Below, in pieces: positions 22,810 to 32,891 of a stretch of DNA of 41,564 nucleotides (position 1 is its first letter; each line of letters starts with the position of its first letter). Position numbers and translations under genes: made by a program. Under the pieces are notes generated by a model. It made no database searches. It was not told the DNA's origin and saw nothing but the letters and a program-made list of their open reading frames with translations. Source of the DNA: Betaproteobacteria bacterium (lineage in GTDB: Bacteria; Pseudomonadota; Gammaproteobacteria; Burkholderiales; SG8-39). The DNA lies in contig CANKMT010000049.1 in assembly GCA_947482825.1 (NCBI GenBank), positions 1-41,564 of the forward strand, written 5' to 3'.

Positions 22810-25800
22810 TATTCCCACTCCTTCCATCCCCGCAGCATCGGGAAGTACAGGCCAAGACGCGCCTTGCCCAAGGCATTGGAGTAACGGGCGAGCTGGGGCG
22901 CATAGCGTTCGCGCTCCCGCTCGAGAAAGGCCTCGACACCGCCGCCCTCGTGGCTGCTGGTCTTGTAATCGACGATCCAGCGCACGCCCGCCTCGGTAAA
23001 CGTGCGGTCCACCACCAGCGTGCGCAACTGCCCCTCCATGATCGTTCGGATGCGAAGCTCGCTCGTCGCACCCTCGCGCGGGCCGAGCAGCCAGCGTCCG
23101 CGCTCGTCACCGAGGATGTTCGCCATCGCGGTCGCCGCGCGTCCGGCCGCGGCTTCACTCTCTGCCGCCGGGACGCCGCGCCGGTGCAGGTCGCGCGCGA
23201 TCAGCGCGCGCAATCCCTCCACACGCTGCGTGCTCCAGCCCTCCAGCCGGTCGTCGGCCATGCGTTGCAGCCAGCGATGGACGACGGAGCCGACATGGCG
23301 CGCGGTTTCGCCGGCCCACGAGAACTCGATCTCGTCCTGCACGCGCGCTTCCTCCCGCGCAGCGGCCCAGTCGACCGCTTTCGCCGCCGGCGGCATGCGC
23401 CAGTCGTGCGCGAGGCGCACCAGCGGCTGGCCCGGAGTGACGGGATTCATCGAGTACGCCTGCTGGGGCGCAGGCGCAGCCGCGTCGAAATGGGCGTGAA
23501 CCACCGGCCACAGCTTGGCCAGCAAGGTCCTGGATGCGGGCGCACGCACTGCGCCATCTTTGGTGCAGGCCTCGCCAAGGAGATGCAAGCGCTTGCGCGC
23601 CCGGGTGGCCGCGACATACAGCAGCCGCCCGGCTTCGAGGTTGGCCTTGGCGGCTTCCAGCCCCTGGAGCCAGGCGTAGATCGGCTCGGGCTCCGCGCCG
23701 GCCTCCTGGATCGGCGCGATCAGCAGCGGGTTTGGCTGCGCCGGTCCGCTGCGGCCCGCGGTCTCGGTCCACAGGAAAAGCTTCTTGTCGTCGTTGCGGG
23801 GCACGCGCCCCAGGCCTGGAAGGATCACGTGGTCGAACTCCAGGCCCTTGGCTTTGTGGATCGTCATGATCTGCAGTCGCTCGCCGGCCTGCACGTCCGG
23901 CAGCGCGTAGAGCTTGGCGAGGCTCGCATCGAACGCATCGCCCACGCCGCCGGCCTCCTCGTGCGCTTCGAGGTGGTCGAGGTACAGCGCAGCATCCTCG
24001 AGATCGGTTTCGTCCGCCACGCAGGCCGGCCCGCCAAGCGCGAGCCACGCGCCTTCCACCGCGTCGCGCAGGCTCCCGCGCAGCCGGCCGGCCACGCATC
24101 CGCGCAACACGCCTGCGGTGCGGGCGATCCTTGCACGCCCGTCCGCGGACACGCGCGCGAGGCGCGAATCGTCCGCGAGCATTTCGAGCACCGTGTCGTC
24201 GTTGTCCTCCGCGAGGCGCACAAGGTCTTCGAGCGTCAGGCCGCACCAGGGCGCGCGCAACACCGACAGCCACGCAAGCCGGTCGGCCGGATGGCCAAGC
24301 GCGTGCGTCAAGGCAAGCAAGTCCTGCACGACCGGGCGGTGCACGAGCTGTTCGATCTCGACCGCGCGGAAGGCGAGCCCGGCTTCCTTGAGCTTCGGCA
24401 CGATCTCCGAGAGATGGCCACGGGTGCGCACCAGGATCGCGACGGTTTCATCGGCCGCCGCCTGCGCCTGAGTTTGCACCTGCCGCACAATTTCGACGAC
24501 CCGGGCCGCTTCGCGATCGCGCGCATTGCTGCCCGGCGGCTCGACGAAGGCATGCACGTTGACCGCGACGCCATCGAGCTGCGCAAGCACCGCCTCGGAC
24601 GCGCCATACGCTACCGCGCCCGCCGACACGTCTTCGTTCTGCGGCATTACGCGCGAGAAGGCTTCGTTGACCCAGCCCACGATGCCCGCCTGCGAACGGA
24701 AATTCGCCCTGAGCGCAATCGGCTCGAGCGCAACCGTGCCGATGCCGTTGCGCCTCGCCTGCAGGAAGAGCCCCACCTCGGCCTCGCGGAAGCGATAGAT
24801 CGACTGCATCGGGTCGCCGACCGCGAAGACGGTGCGCCCGTCGCCGGCCTCCCAGCCTTCGGTCAGGCGCTCGATGAGCTCGAACTGGCTGATCGACGTG
24901 TCCTGGAACTCGTCGATCAGCAGGTGGCGGATTCGGTAGTCGAGCGCCAGCGCGAGGTCGGTCGGCGCGCCCTCTTCGCCCAACGCCTGCAGCGCACCCT
25001 GCGCCACCTCGGTGAAGTCGACCTGACCGCGCGCCTGGAACACGAGCTTGAGTTGCGCAATCGCGTGCGGCAGCAATCCCGCAATGGCCTCGAGCACCTC
25101 GGCCTGCGCATCGGTGTAATGCGGCGGCGGAAGGTTGCAGATCGTCGCGAGCAGGCGGCGCAGCGGCTCGCGCGACTCGCCCTCTTCGAAATATCCCTTG
25201 CCTTCCGGGGAGCGCTTGCGCCAGCCGCCGTCCTTGGTGATGAGGGATTCGGCAAGCGCCTGCCATGCCGCGGTGCCGCCCGCGCCGTTGCCCGCGCTTT
25301 TACCTGGATAGAGCGATTTCACCTGGCCGCAGACGCGCTCGCGCTCGGCTTCGAGCGCGGCTTCGAGGTCGCCGCGATCGATGCGCGCGAGGTGGCGGAT
25401 CCAGTGATCGCGGCTTGCGAGCATGCCGGCGACCAGGCCCGCGATGCGCCCGAGGTCGTTGTCGAGATGGTCCAGCAGGCGCTCGACGTACGGCGCCGCG
25501 CGCGCGGCCGGTCCCGTCCCGGCTTCCTCCACCAGCCCGAGCGTGGCGAGCGCCGCGGCCTGGTACAGCTCGGTCGCATCGTCAATGGTCTCGGGGAGCG
25601 CTCCAAAGCGCGACAGCACCGGCATCTGCCTTGCGAGCGATGCGCAGAGCGAATCGATCGTCTGGATGCGCAGGCGCGACGGGTTGTCGGCCAGCGGATT
25701 GCCTTGCCCGGCGAGCTTGCGCAGCACGCGCTGGCGCATTTCCGCCGCGGCCTTGCGCGTAAAGGTGATCGCGACGATCTCTTCGGGCTCGTTCACAGTC

Positions 25801-25949
25801 CCGAGCAGCTTGAGATAGCGCTGGATCAGCAACTCGGTCTTGCCCGAGCCCGCCGGGGCCTGGACGATGAACGAGCGGGACGGGTCGAGTGCGCGCTGGC
25901 GCTCGGCCGCGTCCGGCGGAGGGGGCGTGTTTGCCGATCCGGGCTTCAT
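22809..25949 (-). CDS. AddA-like UvrD/Rep helicase-nuclease
   Basis: The 1046-residue protein is a superfamily 1A helicase fused to a RecB-type nuclease. The Walker A motif is A31-PAGSGKT38, and other helicase parts include IVAITFTRKAAAEMRQRV, LLIDEFQDTSISQFELI, VFAVGDPMQSIYRFREAEV, IMTIHKAKGLEFDHVILPG and LYVAATRARKRLHL. The C-terminal domain has the PD-(D/E)XK nuclease signature WIVDYKTSS. Together with the AddB-like protein it should process double-strand DNA ends for homologous recombination. Its ATG overlaps the TGA of the AddB-like gene (ATGA), and its own stop overlaps the start of the M48-like gene. The exact family name (AddA or RexA-like) is inferred. Confidence 0.92.
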   Translation of the reverse strand: MKPGSANTPPPPDAAERQRALDPSRSFIVQAPAGSGKTELLIQRYLKLLGTVNEPEEIVAITFTRKAAAEMRQRVLRKLAGQGNPLADNPSRLRIQTIDSLCASLARQMPVLSRFGALPETIDDATELYQAAALATLGLVEEAGTGPAARAAPYVERLLDHLDNDLGRIAGLVAGMLASRDHWIRHLARIDRGDLEAALEAERERVCGQVKSLYPGKSAGNGAGGTAAWQALAESLITKDGGWRKRSPEGKGYFEEGESREPLRRLLATICNLPPPHYTDAQAEVLEAIAGLLPHAIAQLKLVFQARGQVDFTEVAQGALQALGEEGAPTDLALALDYRIRHLLIDEFQDTSISQFELIERLTEGWEAGDGRTVFAVGDPMQSIYRFREAEVGLFLQARRNGIGTVALEPIALRANFRSQAGIVGWVNEAFSRVMPQNEDVSAGAVAYGASEAVLAQLDGVAVNVHAFVEPPGSNARDREAARVVEIVRQVQTQAQAAADETVAILVRTRGHLSEIVPKLKEAGLAFRAVEIEQLVHRPVVQDLLALTHALGHPADRLAWLSVLRAPWCGLTLEDLVRLAEDNDDTVLEMLADDSRLARVSADGRARIARTAGVLRGCVAGRLRGSLRDAVEGAWLALGGPACVADETDLEDAALYLDHLEAHEEAGGVGDAFDASLAKLYALPDVQAGERLQIMTIHKAKGLEFDHVILPGLGRVPRNDDKKLFLWTETAGRSGPAQPNPLLIAPIQEAGAEPEPIYAWLQGLEAAKANLEAGRLLYVAATRARKRLHLLGEACTKDGAVRAPASRTLLAKLWPVVHAHFDAAAPAPQQAYSMNPVTPGQPLVRLAHDWRMPPAAKAVDWAAAREEARVQDEIEFSWAGETARHVGSVVHRWLQRMADDRLEGWSTQRVEGLRALIARDLHRRGVPAAESEAAAGRAATAMANILGDERGRWLLGPREGATSELRIRTIMEGQLRTLVVDRTFTEAGVRWIVDYKTSSHEGGGVEAFLERERERYAPQLARYSNALGKARLGLYFPMLRGWKEWE

Positions 25950-28714
25950 TCCTCGCCCTCCCCTTCACCGCGCCCGTCGTCGCGCTCGTGGATGCGGCAA
26001 AGCGGTTTCTGGTCGCAGTACTCGCAGGCGCCGGGCTTGGGGTCGACCAGCGCAACGCCTGCCGCATACCCGCGCGCGAGGCGCTCGAGCTCGGCGCGCC
26101 AGGCTTCGACCTGCTCGCCCCAGCTTTGCTCGGCTCGTTTGAGTTGCCCGTTGGGCAGCGTGCGCGCGCCGGGCAGGACGTTCTTGTCGGCCGCAAGCGC
26201 AACCCATTTCATGCTGCCCGCCTTCACTTGCGCGAACGCGATGGCGCGCGCGTCCGGCTCGGTTGCCGCGAGGTAGAGCGGCAATTGCGGCTCGTCCGGG
26301 CGCTCGCCCACCCACGCGCCCGCGGAGGGTGCGCTGACCTTGTAATCGATCACGATGCGCATCCCCTGCGCGGTTTCGTCCACCCGGTCCAGGCGCGCGC
26401 CGAGCTTGAGGCCTCCGATCTCGATCGTGCGCTTGGCCTCAATGGCGAAAACGCTGAAATCGCCGCGCGCGCGCTCCACGTCGAGCCAGGCGAGCGCGAG
26501 GCGCGCAAGGCGCCGCTTCTCGATTTCGGCGAACCGGCCGGAGAGTGTCGTCGGACGCTGGCGCTTGTGGCGTGCGACCGCCGCGTCGGCCGCGGCTTCG
26601 AGCATGGCCCTGAGCTCGGTCTCCGCAATGGTATCGAGCGCGTGTTTGTTCTCGAGCTCCTTCCATGCGGCCGCCAGCACCTGGTGGACGAGCGAGCCGC
26701 GCTCCAGCGCATCGAGCCCCGCGTGCGGCGCATCGAGCGCTTCGGAACCGAGCCGGTGGCGCGCGAATGCGCGAAACGGGCACGCCGCCTGGTCGCGGAT
26801 CAGGAGCGTGCCGCCGCGGGTGTCCCCGGGCGCGACCGGCGGCGCCGAAGCTTCGTCCACTCGCTCGAGTTTGCGGCTGGCGAAGATCGCGTTGCGAGCC
26901 GCAATGAAAGTTGGAAGCGCAAGCGTGCCCTCGGGAATCGCGGCAATCAGGGGACTGGGCTCGAGCTCGCGGTCCGACTCGCGCGATGGGTGCGAGAGCA
27001 CGACCTCGCGGGCGGCAGTGAGCCAGCCTTGCGTGATGCGGCGATCGAGTTCGAGCGACGCATCGGCCGACGCTTCCGGGATGCCGGCTTCGCGCTGAAG
27101 GACCACCGGCAGGAAAGGATTCGGCCGTGCGGCCAGCGGCCACGCGTCTGCGCTCAAGCCCATGACCCAGAGGTGGTCGAACTCGCAGCCCGCCGATTCG
27201 AGCACGCCTAGGATCTGCACCGGCACCTCCGGCGATTCGGGCTGGAAGGCGGTGTCGGCCGCCATGCGCCGCAGCTTCGCCACTGCATTGCCGAAACCCA
27301 TCCGGCCCGTGACGCGCTCCAGTTGGGCGAACTGCGCAACGAGCGCGTGCCATTTCTTCAGCGTCTGGTATTCGGGCGAGTCGAGCGCGCGCTCGCCGGG
27401 AAAACCAGCCAGCGTGAGCGTCTCGGAGAACGCGCGGCTCCACTCCAGCGGCGTCTGCGGGCCGAAGAGGCGCGCCTTGCGGAACTCCGAAAGCTTCTCG
27501 AGCATGCGCTGCAGGCCGGCCACCCGCGGCTGCGCGGAGTTCGAGCGCAGCAGCACGAGCAGGCGATCGAGCGTGAGCTCGGGCTCCGCGCGCCTTCGCA
27601 GGGCGGCATCGAGCCGCGCGCGGCCGAGCATTTCGGAGTCGCCGCCTGCAATGAAGGGCGAGCGCAGAAGGAGGCTCGCGCGGTCGAATGCGATTTCACG
27701 ACCCGCGAGCTCGAGGATGAGGAAAGCGGCGTCGACCAGCGGATGCTCATCCAGCGGCGCGCCGAGCGAAATATTGAAAGGCTGCGCCGCCGCGCCCGCG
27801 ACCGCCCCTGATTGCGTTCCCATGGCCTGCGAGAATTCGCGTCGCATCGCGCTTCGCCGGGTCGCCAGGTCCGGGACGACGATGCCGATGCGCAGGCTTG
27901 CACCGCGGCCCTCCTCAAGCCTGTGCCGCGCCCAGCGCGCGGCCCGGCGGATCTCGTCGCGCGCATCCAGGCACTCGAGGCGCTTCAATTGAGCCTGCCT
28001 GCGCACAGGGCTGCAAGCGGACACTTCGCTACCCGCGGCGGCCATCGCATCGAAAAACGCGTGCTGCTGCGCGGTCACGATGTCGAACCCATAGCGCACC
28101 AGTAGAGCGGGCTTTGCGACGCGCGGATCGCCGAGCGCTTGCGCGACGACATCGGGCAGGCGCGCGGACTCGGTCTGCGCGGCCTGGCTGGTCAGGCGCG
28201 CGTAGCGCTGCGCCCAGCGCAGGAAGGCCTCGGCATCCTCGTTCTTCGGGATGCGCCTTGCCCGCTCGAGGATGCGCCACTCGTGCGCGGTCTTCCACGC
28301 ATCGCGCGCCGTGGCCGCGGCCTGCGGAAGGGCGAGGAGGCCCGTGTGTGCCGCGGTGCTTCCTTCGTTGCGGTTCGCCTCGGGCCGGTTTTCTTCGGAG
28401 GCGCCGAGCACCTCCTCCCACAGGGCCTGCTCCTCCGCTGGCGCAAGCACGAGCGGCAGGCGCGCCGCACCTTCGGAATACAACGCTTCCTCATAGGCCC
28501 GCGCGACGAACGCGGAAAACGAGAGGATGTCGGGGGCGCCCCACACCGAAAGCCCGCGCGCGACCTGGAATGCGTCGAACTCGCGCCCGAGTTCCTGCGC
28601 GAGGCGAAGGTTGGGCGTAACCACCGTGACTGCCGCGCCATTGCCCGGGCTTTCGCGCGCGCCTTCGGCAAGGCGGGCGAACAGTTCGGCCTTGCCGACG
28701 GAAGCGGTGCTCAT
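25946..28714 (-). CDS. AddB-like RecB-family nuclease (probable DNA repair protein)
   Basis: The 922-residue protein begins with an inactive-helicase-like region (VVTPNLRLAQELGREFD; no intact Walker A is seen) and ends in a RecB-like nuclease domain with IVIDYKVSAP and QLPLYLAAT. Cysteines in AACPFRAFARHRL and in the C-terminal CEYCDQKPLC pattern match the iron-sulfur cluster layout of AddB-type nucleases. It resembles the group annotated as probable DNA repair protein in betaproteobacteria. It overlaps the AddA-like gene by four bases, so the two are translated together. It is divergent from trkA with about 23 bases between the starts, so promoters must overlap coding sequence. Confidence 0.9.
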   Translation of the reverse strand: MSTASVGKAELFARLAEGARESPGNGAAVTVVTPNLRLAQELGREFDAFQVARGLSVWGAPDILSFSAFVARAYEEALYSEGAARLPLVLAPAEEQALWEEVLGASEENRPEANRNEGSTAAHTGLLALPQAAATARDAWKTAHEWRILERARRIPKNEDAEAFLRWAQRYARLTSQAAQTESARLPDVVAQALGDPRVAKPALLVRYGFDIVTAQQHAFFDAMAAAGSEVSACSPVRRQAQLKRLECLDARDEIRRAARWARHRLEEGRGASLRIGIVVPDLATRRSAMRREFSQAMGTQSGAVAGAAAQPFNISLGAPLDEHPLVDAAFLILELAGREIAFDRASLLLRSPFIAGGDSEMLGRARLDAALRRRAEPELTLDRLLVLLRSNSAQPRVAGLQRMLEKLSEFRKARLFGPQTPLEWSRAFSETLTLAGFPGERALDSPEYQTLKKWHALVAQFAQLERVTGRMGFGNAVAKLRRMAADTAFQPESPEVPVQILGVLESAGCEFDHLWVMGLSADAWPLAARPNPFLPVVLQREAGIPEASADASLELDRRITQGWLTAAREVVLSHPSRESDRELEPSPLIAAIPEGTLALPTFIAARNAIFASRKLERVDEASAPPVAPGDTRGGTLLIRDQAACPFRAFARHRLGSEALDAPHAGLDALERGSLVHQVLAAAWKELENKHALDTIAETELRAMLEAAADAAVARHKRQRPTTLSGRFAEIEKRRLARLALAWLDVERARGDFSVFAIEAKRTIEIGGLKLGARLDRVDETAQGMRIVIDYKVSAPSAGAWVGERPDEPQLPLYLAATEPDARAIAFAQVKAGSMKWVALAADKNVLPGARTLPNGQLKRAEQSWGEQVEAWRAELERLARGYAAGVALVDPKPGACEYCDQKPLCRIHERDDGRGEGEGEE

Positions 28715-28737
28715 AGCGGGATGATATCTTGCGGGCC

Positions 28738-30042
28738 ATGAAAATCCTCATCCTCGGCGCCGGGCAGGTCGGCGCCAGCGTCGCCGAGAGCATGGTCTCC
28801 GAGCGAAACGACGTCACTGTCGTGGACACGAACATCGACCGCCTGCGCGACCTCCAGAGCCAGTTCAACCTGCGCACGGTCGCCGGCAACGCGGCGCACC
28901 CGGAGATCCTCGCCGAAGCCGGCGCGGCCGACAGCGACATGCTCTTCGCCGTGACCGCGAGCGACGAGACCAACCTCGTGGCCTGCAAGGTCGGCCACGC
29001 GGTGTTCAACATCCCGACGCGCATCGCGCGCATCCGCTCGACTTGGTTCCAGAGCCACCCGAAGCTGCTCGGGAACGGAGGCTTCTCGGTCAGCCACGCG
29101 ATCTGCCCCGAGCAGATCGTCACCGACTACATCGGCAAGCTCATCGAGTTCCCCGAGGCGCTGCAGGTGGCCGAGTTCGCCGGCGGGCTCATCGACCTGG
29201 TCGCCGTGCGCGCGGTCGAAGGCGGCGCGATCGTGCGCCGGCCGCTGGACCTCGCGCCGGACACGGTGGTGCGCCCGGGTGACGAGGTGTTCTTCGTCGC
29301 GGCCTCCGGGCATATCCGCGAAGTCATGGCCGAGATGCGCCAGATCGACCGGCCGGTGAAGCGGGTGATCATCGCCGGCGGCGGCAACATCGGCCTGCGG
29401 CTTGCGCGCGCGCTCGAGGACCGCATGAACGTCAAGGTCATCGAGTCATCCAAACTTCGCAGCGAGTACCTCTCCGGCCAGCTCGGCTCGGCGCTGGTCC
29501 TCAACGGCGACGTGAGCAACGAAGACCTGCTGGGCGATGAGAACGTCGACGAGACCGACCTCTTCGTTTCGGTCACCAACGACGACGAGGCCAACATCAT
29601 GTCGGCGCTGCTCGCCAAGCGCATGGGCGCGCGGCGCGTGATCGCGCTCATCAACCGGCGCGCGTATGGCGACTTGATGCAGGGCGGGCAGATCGACATC
29701 GCGATCTCGCCCGCGCAGGCGACGCTCGGCAGCCTGCTGGAACACGTGAGGCGAGGCGACGTGGTTGCGGTGCACAGCGTGCGCCGCGGGCGCGCCGAGG
29801 CGATCGAACTGATCGCGCACGGCGACCAGAAGAGCTCGCGCGTGATCGGCCGGCGCATCCGCGACATCAAGCTGCCGCCGGGCGCCACGGTGGTCGGGAT
29901 CGTGCGCGGCGCGCACGCGATCATTGCGGAGGAAGACTCGCACGTGATCGAGCCGGACGACCATGTCGTGATCTTCCTCACGCAGACGCATGCGATCCCC
30001 AAGGTCGAGAAGCTCTTCGGCGTCGATGCGGGCTTCTTCTAG
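28738..30042 (+). CDS. trkA: Trk potassium uptake system, NAD-binding regulatory subunit TrkA
   Basis: The 434-residue protein contains two RCK units. The first starts with MKILILGAGQVGASVAESMV (a Rossmann fold with GxGxxG) and is followed by a TrkA-C domain with VVRPGDEVFFVAAS. The second starts with RVIIAGGGNIGLRLARALED and ends with a second TrkA-C domain (VIEPDDHVVIFLT). TrkA is the peripheral cytoplasmic subunit that gates the TrkH channel. The start at 28738 matches the conserved N-terminus. trkH follows 16 bases later. Confidence 0.97.
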   Translation: MKILILGAGQVGASVAESMVSERNDVTVVDTNIDRLRDLQSQFNLRTVAGNAAHPEILAEAGAADSDMLFAVTASDETNLVACKVGHAVFNIPTRIARIRSTWFQSHPKLLGNGGFSVSHAICPEQIVTDYIGKLIEFPEALQVAEFAGGLIDLVAVRAVEGGAIVRRPLDLAPDTVVRPGDEVFFVAASGHIREVMAEMRQIDRPVKRVIIAGGGNIGLRLARALEDRMNVKVIESSKLRSEYLSGQLGSALVLNGDVSNEDLLGDENVDETDLFVSVTNDDEANIMSALLAKRMGARRVIALINRRAYGDLMQGGQIDIAISPAQATLGSLLEHVRRGDVVAVHSVRRGRAEAIELIAHGDQKSSRVIGRRIRDIKLPPGATVVGIVRGAHAIIAEEDSHVIEPDDHVVIFLTQTHAIPKVEKLFGVDAGFF

Positions 30043-30058
30043 GCGCCCCGCTCGCGGC

Positions 30059-31576
30059 ATGAAGTTGCTCCCGGCCTCCGACGCGGACGAACCCGTCACA
30101 CGGCAGCTCACGCTGTACGACCGCATGGCACCGGTGCTCCACGTGCTCGGGGTGGTGCTGACCCTGTTCGGCTGTTGCATGATCGTTCCCTTTGTGGCGT
30201 CGATCCTGCTGCGCGACGGCGCCGAGGCCGCCTACGTAAGGGCGATTATCGTGACATTCGCCGCGGGCTGCACGCTCCTCTTGGCCACGCGCGGCCGCCA
30301 GCGGCGCGAAATCCAGCCGCGCGACGGATTCGTGCTGGTCGCGCTGGTCTGGACCGTGCTACCGGCCTTTGCCACGAACCCGTTGCTGGTCCAGTTTCCC
30401 GCCCTTTCCTTCACCGATGCCTACTTCGAGTGCGTTTCGGGCCTGACGGCATCGGGCGGCACGGCGCTCTCGGGGCTGGACGCGTTCCCGGTCTCGATCA
30501 ACCTGTGGCGCACGCTGATGATCTGGCTCGGCGGCATGGGGATCATCGTGCTGACGGTAGCGATCCTTCCGCTACTCGGCGTCGGCGGCAGCCAGCAGTT
30601 CCGCGCCGAAATGGCCGGCCCGATGAAGGATTCAAGGCTCACGCCGCGGATCGAGGAGACTGCCAAGGGCCTGTGGCTCATCTATTTCGCCCTCACTGCG
30701 GCTTGCGCCGTGGCCTACCGGCTGGCCGGCATGGGCAACGCCGATGCCGTGATGCATGCGTTCACCACCGTAGGGCTGGGCGGGTTCTCCTCGCACGATG
30801 CGAGCTTCGGTTACTTCGACTCGCCTTTGATCGAGGCGGTCGCGGTCGTCTTCATGCTGCTTTCGGCAATCAACTTCACCGTCCACTTCGTCGCGTTCCG
30901 CAATCGTGCGCTGGGCGTCTACGCCGGCGACCCTGAGGCGCGCGCGATGGCCGTGTGGGCGATTCTCGGAACCGCCTTGATCGGCGGGCACTTGTGGGCG
31001 CACGGCACCTACGACAGCCTCGCGACCGCCATGCGCCACGCTGCCTTCCACGTGGTCTCGGTCGGCACCACCACTGGATATTCCTCGACTGACTATGCGC
31101 AGTGGCCGGTCTTCGCGCCGGCCTTCCTGCTGTTCCTGTCGTGCTTTTTCGCGAGCGCCGGCTCGACCGGCGGAGGCATCAAGATGATCCGCGCGATCGT
31201 GCTCTTCCGGCAGGCGCTGGGCGAGCTGACGCGGATCGTGCATCCCACCGCCGTGGTGCAGGTGAAGGTGAGCGGGCGAGTGATCGAGCCATCCCTGATC
31301 TTCGCGGTGCTTGCGTACATGCTGATGTACGGCGCGACCATCATCGTCATGATGATGCTGCTCATGGCCAGCGGCCTCGATATCGTGACTGCCGTGTCGG
31401 CGGTGATCGCGTCAATCAACAACATGGGGCCGGGCCTGGGCCTCGTGGGGCCGGCGTCGACTTTCGGGCCGCTTACTGACTTTCAGACCTGGGTGTGCAC
31501 GCTGACCATGCTCCTTGGTCGGCTCGAGTTGTTTGCGCTCATCGTGCTGCTGACGCCGGCTTTCTGGCGGAAATAG
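30059..31576 (+). CDS. trkH: Trk potassium uptake system, membrane subunit TrkH
   Basis: The 505-residue integral membrane protein has the four-repeat Trk/Ktr fold, with a pore-loop glycine pattern in each repeat: GLTASGGTALSG, TVGLGGFSSHD, VGTTTGYSSTDY and NNMGPGLGLVG. MIWLGGMGIIVLTVAILPLLG is also typical. It forms the ion-conducting part of the low-affinity potassium uptake system with TrkA. The ATG at 30059 lies 16 bases after trkA; the frame opens earlier inside trkA but that part is not family-like. The exporter operon begins about 80 bases downstream. Confidence 0.95.
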   Translation: MKLLPASDADEPVTRQLTLYDRMAPVLHVLGVVLTLFGCCMIVPFVASILLRDGAEAAYVRAIIVTFAAGCTLLLATRGRQRREIQPRDGFVLVALVWTVLPAFATNPLLVQFPALSFTDAYFECVSGLTASGGTALSGLDAFPVSINLWRTLMIWLGGMGIIVLTVAILPLLGVGGSQQFRAEMAGPMKDSRLTPRIEETAKGLWLIYFALTAACAVAYRLAGMGNADAVMHAFTTVGLGGFSSHDASFGYFDSPLIEAVAVVFMLLSAINFTVHFVAFRNRALGVYAGDPEARAMAVWAILGTALIGGHLWAHGTYDSLATAMRHAAFHVVSVGTTTGYSSTDYAQWPVFAPAFLLFLSCFFASAGSTGGGIKMIRAIVLFRQALGELTRIVHPTAVVQVKVSGRVIEPSLIFAVLAYMLMYGATIIVMMMLLMASGLDIVTAVSAVIASINNMGPGLGLVGPASTFGPLTDFQTWVCTLTMLLGRLELFALIVLLTPAFWRK

Positions 31577-31582
31577 AGGAGG

Positions 31583-31640
31583 GAAACTGCACCTCATGCT
31601 AGTATTGTGTCCATCTGAAAAAGATGCCGCATGCAGTTTC
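31583..31640. promoter_or_regulatory. Inverted repeat upstream of the exporter operon
   Basis: GAAACTGCA (31583-31591) and TGCAGTTTC (31632-31640) are perfect reverse complements separated by 40 bases. They occupy the only sizeable gap (31577-31658) between trkH and the eight-gene operon. The pair could be a looped operator or the base of a leader RNA hairpin ending just before the AAGGA site of the first gene. No clear -35/-10 pair was found. Confidence 0.35.
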
Positions 31641-31658
31641 TATCAAGGACTCGGCCCC

Positions 31659-32891
31659 TTGCCCCAACTCGCACAATTCATTTGTTTTGCCGCCCTCCTA
31701 TTGCCCGCCGCGCTTCACGCGCAAGACAAGGCCTGGACGTTTCCTGACCTGCTGAGGCAGTCGCTTGCCGCCCACCCGAGCGTGCTCGCGAGCCGCTCGT
31801 CGGCCATCGCGGCCGGATCGGACCTGGAGTCGGCGCTCTGGCAGCGCTTTCCCACGCCTTCGTTCCAGGCGTTCTCCAGCCAGACACCGGGCACCGGGAA
31901 TATCTCCAGCTTCCAGGTCCAGCAGCCGCTTTGGACCGGGGGCCGCATCACCGCGGGAATCGACGCGGCGCAGTTCAGGAAGGACGCCGCGGAGTCCGTG
32001 GTCGGGGAAACCTCCCGGGACCTTGCGCTGCGGGTCGTGGCAGCGTACGTCGAGGCGGTCCGCCAGAAGCTGCGTGAGGAGCAGGCGCGCCGCGGGGTGT
32101 CGGAGCACGAGCGGCTGCTGGGACTGATCGGCAGGCGGGTGCAGCAGGAAGTGAGCGCGCCGGTCGACCGCGAGCTCGCCCAGTCGCGCCTGTACCTGGC
32201 GGCCAACGACCTCTCGCTCAATTCCCAGCAGCGCCAGATCGCGCTGACCCAGCTTACCCAGCTGACCGGGCGGCCGGTGGAGAACGTCGCGGCTTTCGGC
32301 CCCGAAACCGTGGCCGTCCCGCCAAGCGAGGAGATCGCGCTGCAAAGGGCGATCGCAAACTCCCCGACGCTTGCGCGCATTGCGGCGCAGGAGAAGGCGG
32401 CCGGCGCGGACGTCGACGCGCAGCGCGCCGCGATGTGGCCCACGATCAACTTGCGCTACCAGCGCAACCTCGGCGGTGTCGGCGGCGTGACCGATAACCA
32501 GCTCATGCTCGTGCTGCAGGCGCAGCCGGGAGCGGGCCTGTCGGCCCTGAGCAACATCGAGGCCGCGCGCTCGCGCCAGAATGCGCTCGGGCACCAGCGC
32601 GATTCGGCGGTGCGCGACATCCAGGAGCGCGTGGGCATCGACTGGAACGAGCTCAGGTATGCGCGCGAGCGGCGCGATAACGCCGACCTGTCGAGGAAAA
32701 CCGCCGCGCGTGTGTTCGACTCCTTCACCCAGCAGTTCACCACCGGGCGCAAGACCTGGATCGACGTGCTGAACGCGGTGCGCGAGTTCACCCAGTCGGA
32801 GTTTTCCTTCGCCGACGCCGACAGCCAGGTCGCAGGCGCCGCGCTTCGCCTTGGCATCACCACCGGCACGCTCCTGGCATCCACACCATGA
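31659..32891 (+). CDS. TolC-family outer-membrane channel protein of a type I secretion-like exporter
   Basis: The 410-residue protein has a signal peptide (PQLAQFICFAALLLPAALHA) and the TolC/outer-membrane efflux repeat pattern. That pattern comprises long helices (SRSSAIAAGSDLESALWQRF; LRVVAAYVEAVRQKLREEQA) and the turn segments FQVQQPLWTGGRITAGI and TINLRYQRNL. I prefer the TTG at 31659 because AAGGA lies nine bases upstream and the signal peptide follows directly. An in-frame ATG at 31596 would add 21 unlikely residues. Its stop overlaps the ABC transporter start (ATGA). It should form the outer-membrane exit duct for the ABC and HlyD partners. Confidence 0.9.
   Translation: MPQLAQFICFAALLLPAALHAQDKAWTFPDLLRQSLAAHPSVLASRSSAIAAGSDLESALWQRFPTPSFQAFSSQTPGTGNISSFQVQQPLWTGGRITAGIDAAQFRKDAAESVVGETSRDLALRVVAAYVEAVRQKLREEQARRGVSEHERLLGLIGRRVQQEVSAPVDRELAQSRLYLAANDLSLNSQQRQIALTQLTQLTGRPVENVAAFGPETVAVPPSEEIALQRAIANSPTLARIAAQEKAAGADVDAQRAAMWPTINLRYQRNLGGVGGVTDNQLMLVLQAQPGAGLSALSNIEAARSRQNALGHQRDSAVRDIQERVGIDWNELRYARERRDNADLSRKTAARVFDSFTQQFTTGRKTWIDVLNAVREFTQSEFSFADADSQVAGAALRLGITTGTLLASTP

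Noticed and set aside
22740..26276. Plus-strand open frame of about 1178 codons
   Set aside because: It lies opposite the AddA-like gene, which has clear helicase and nuclease motifs. The antisense product has none.
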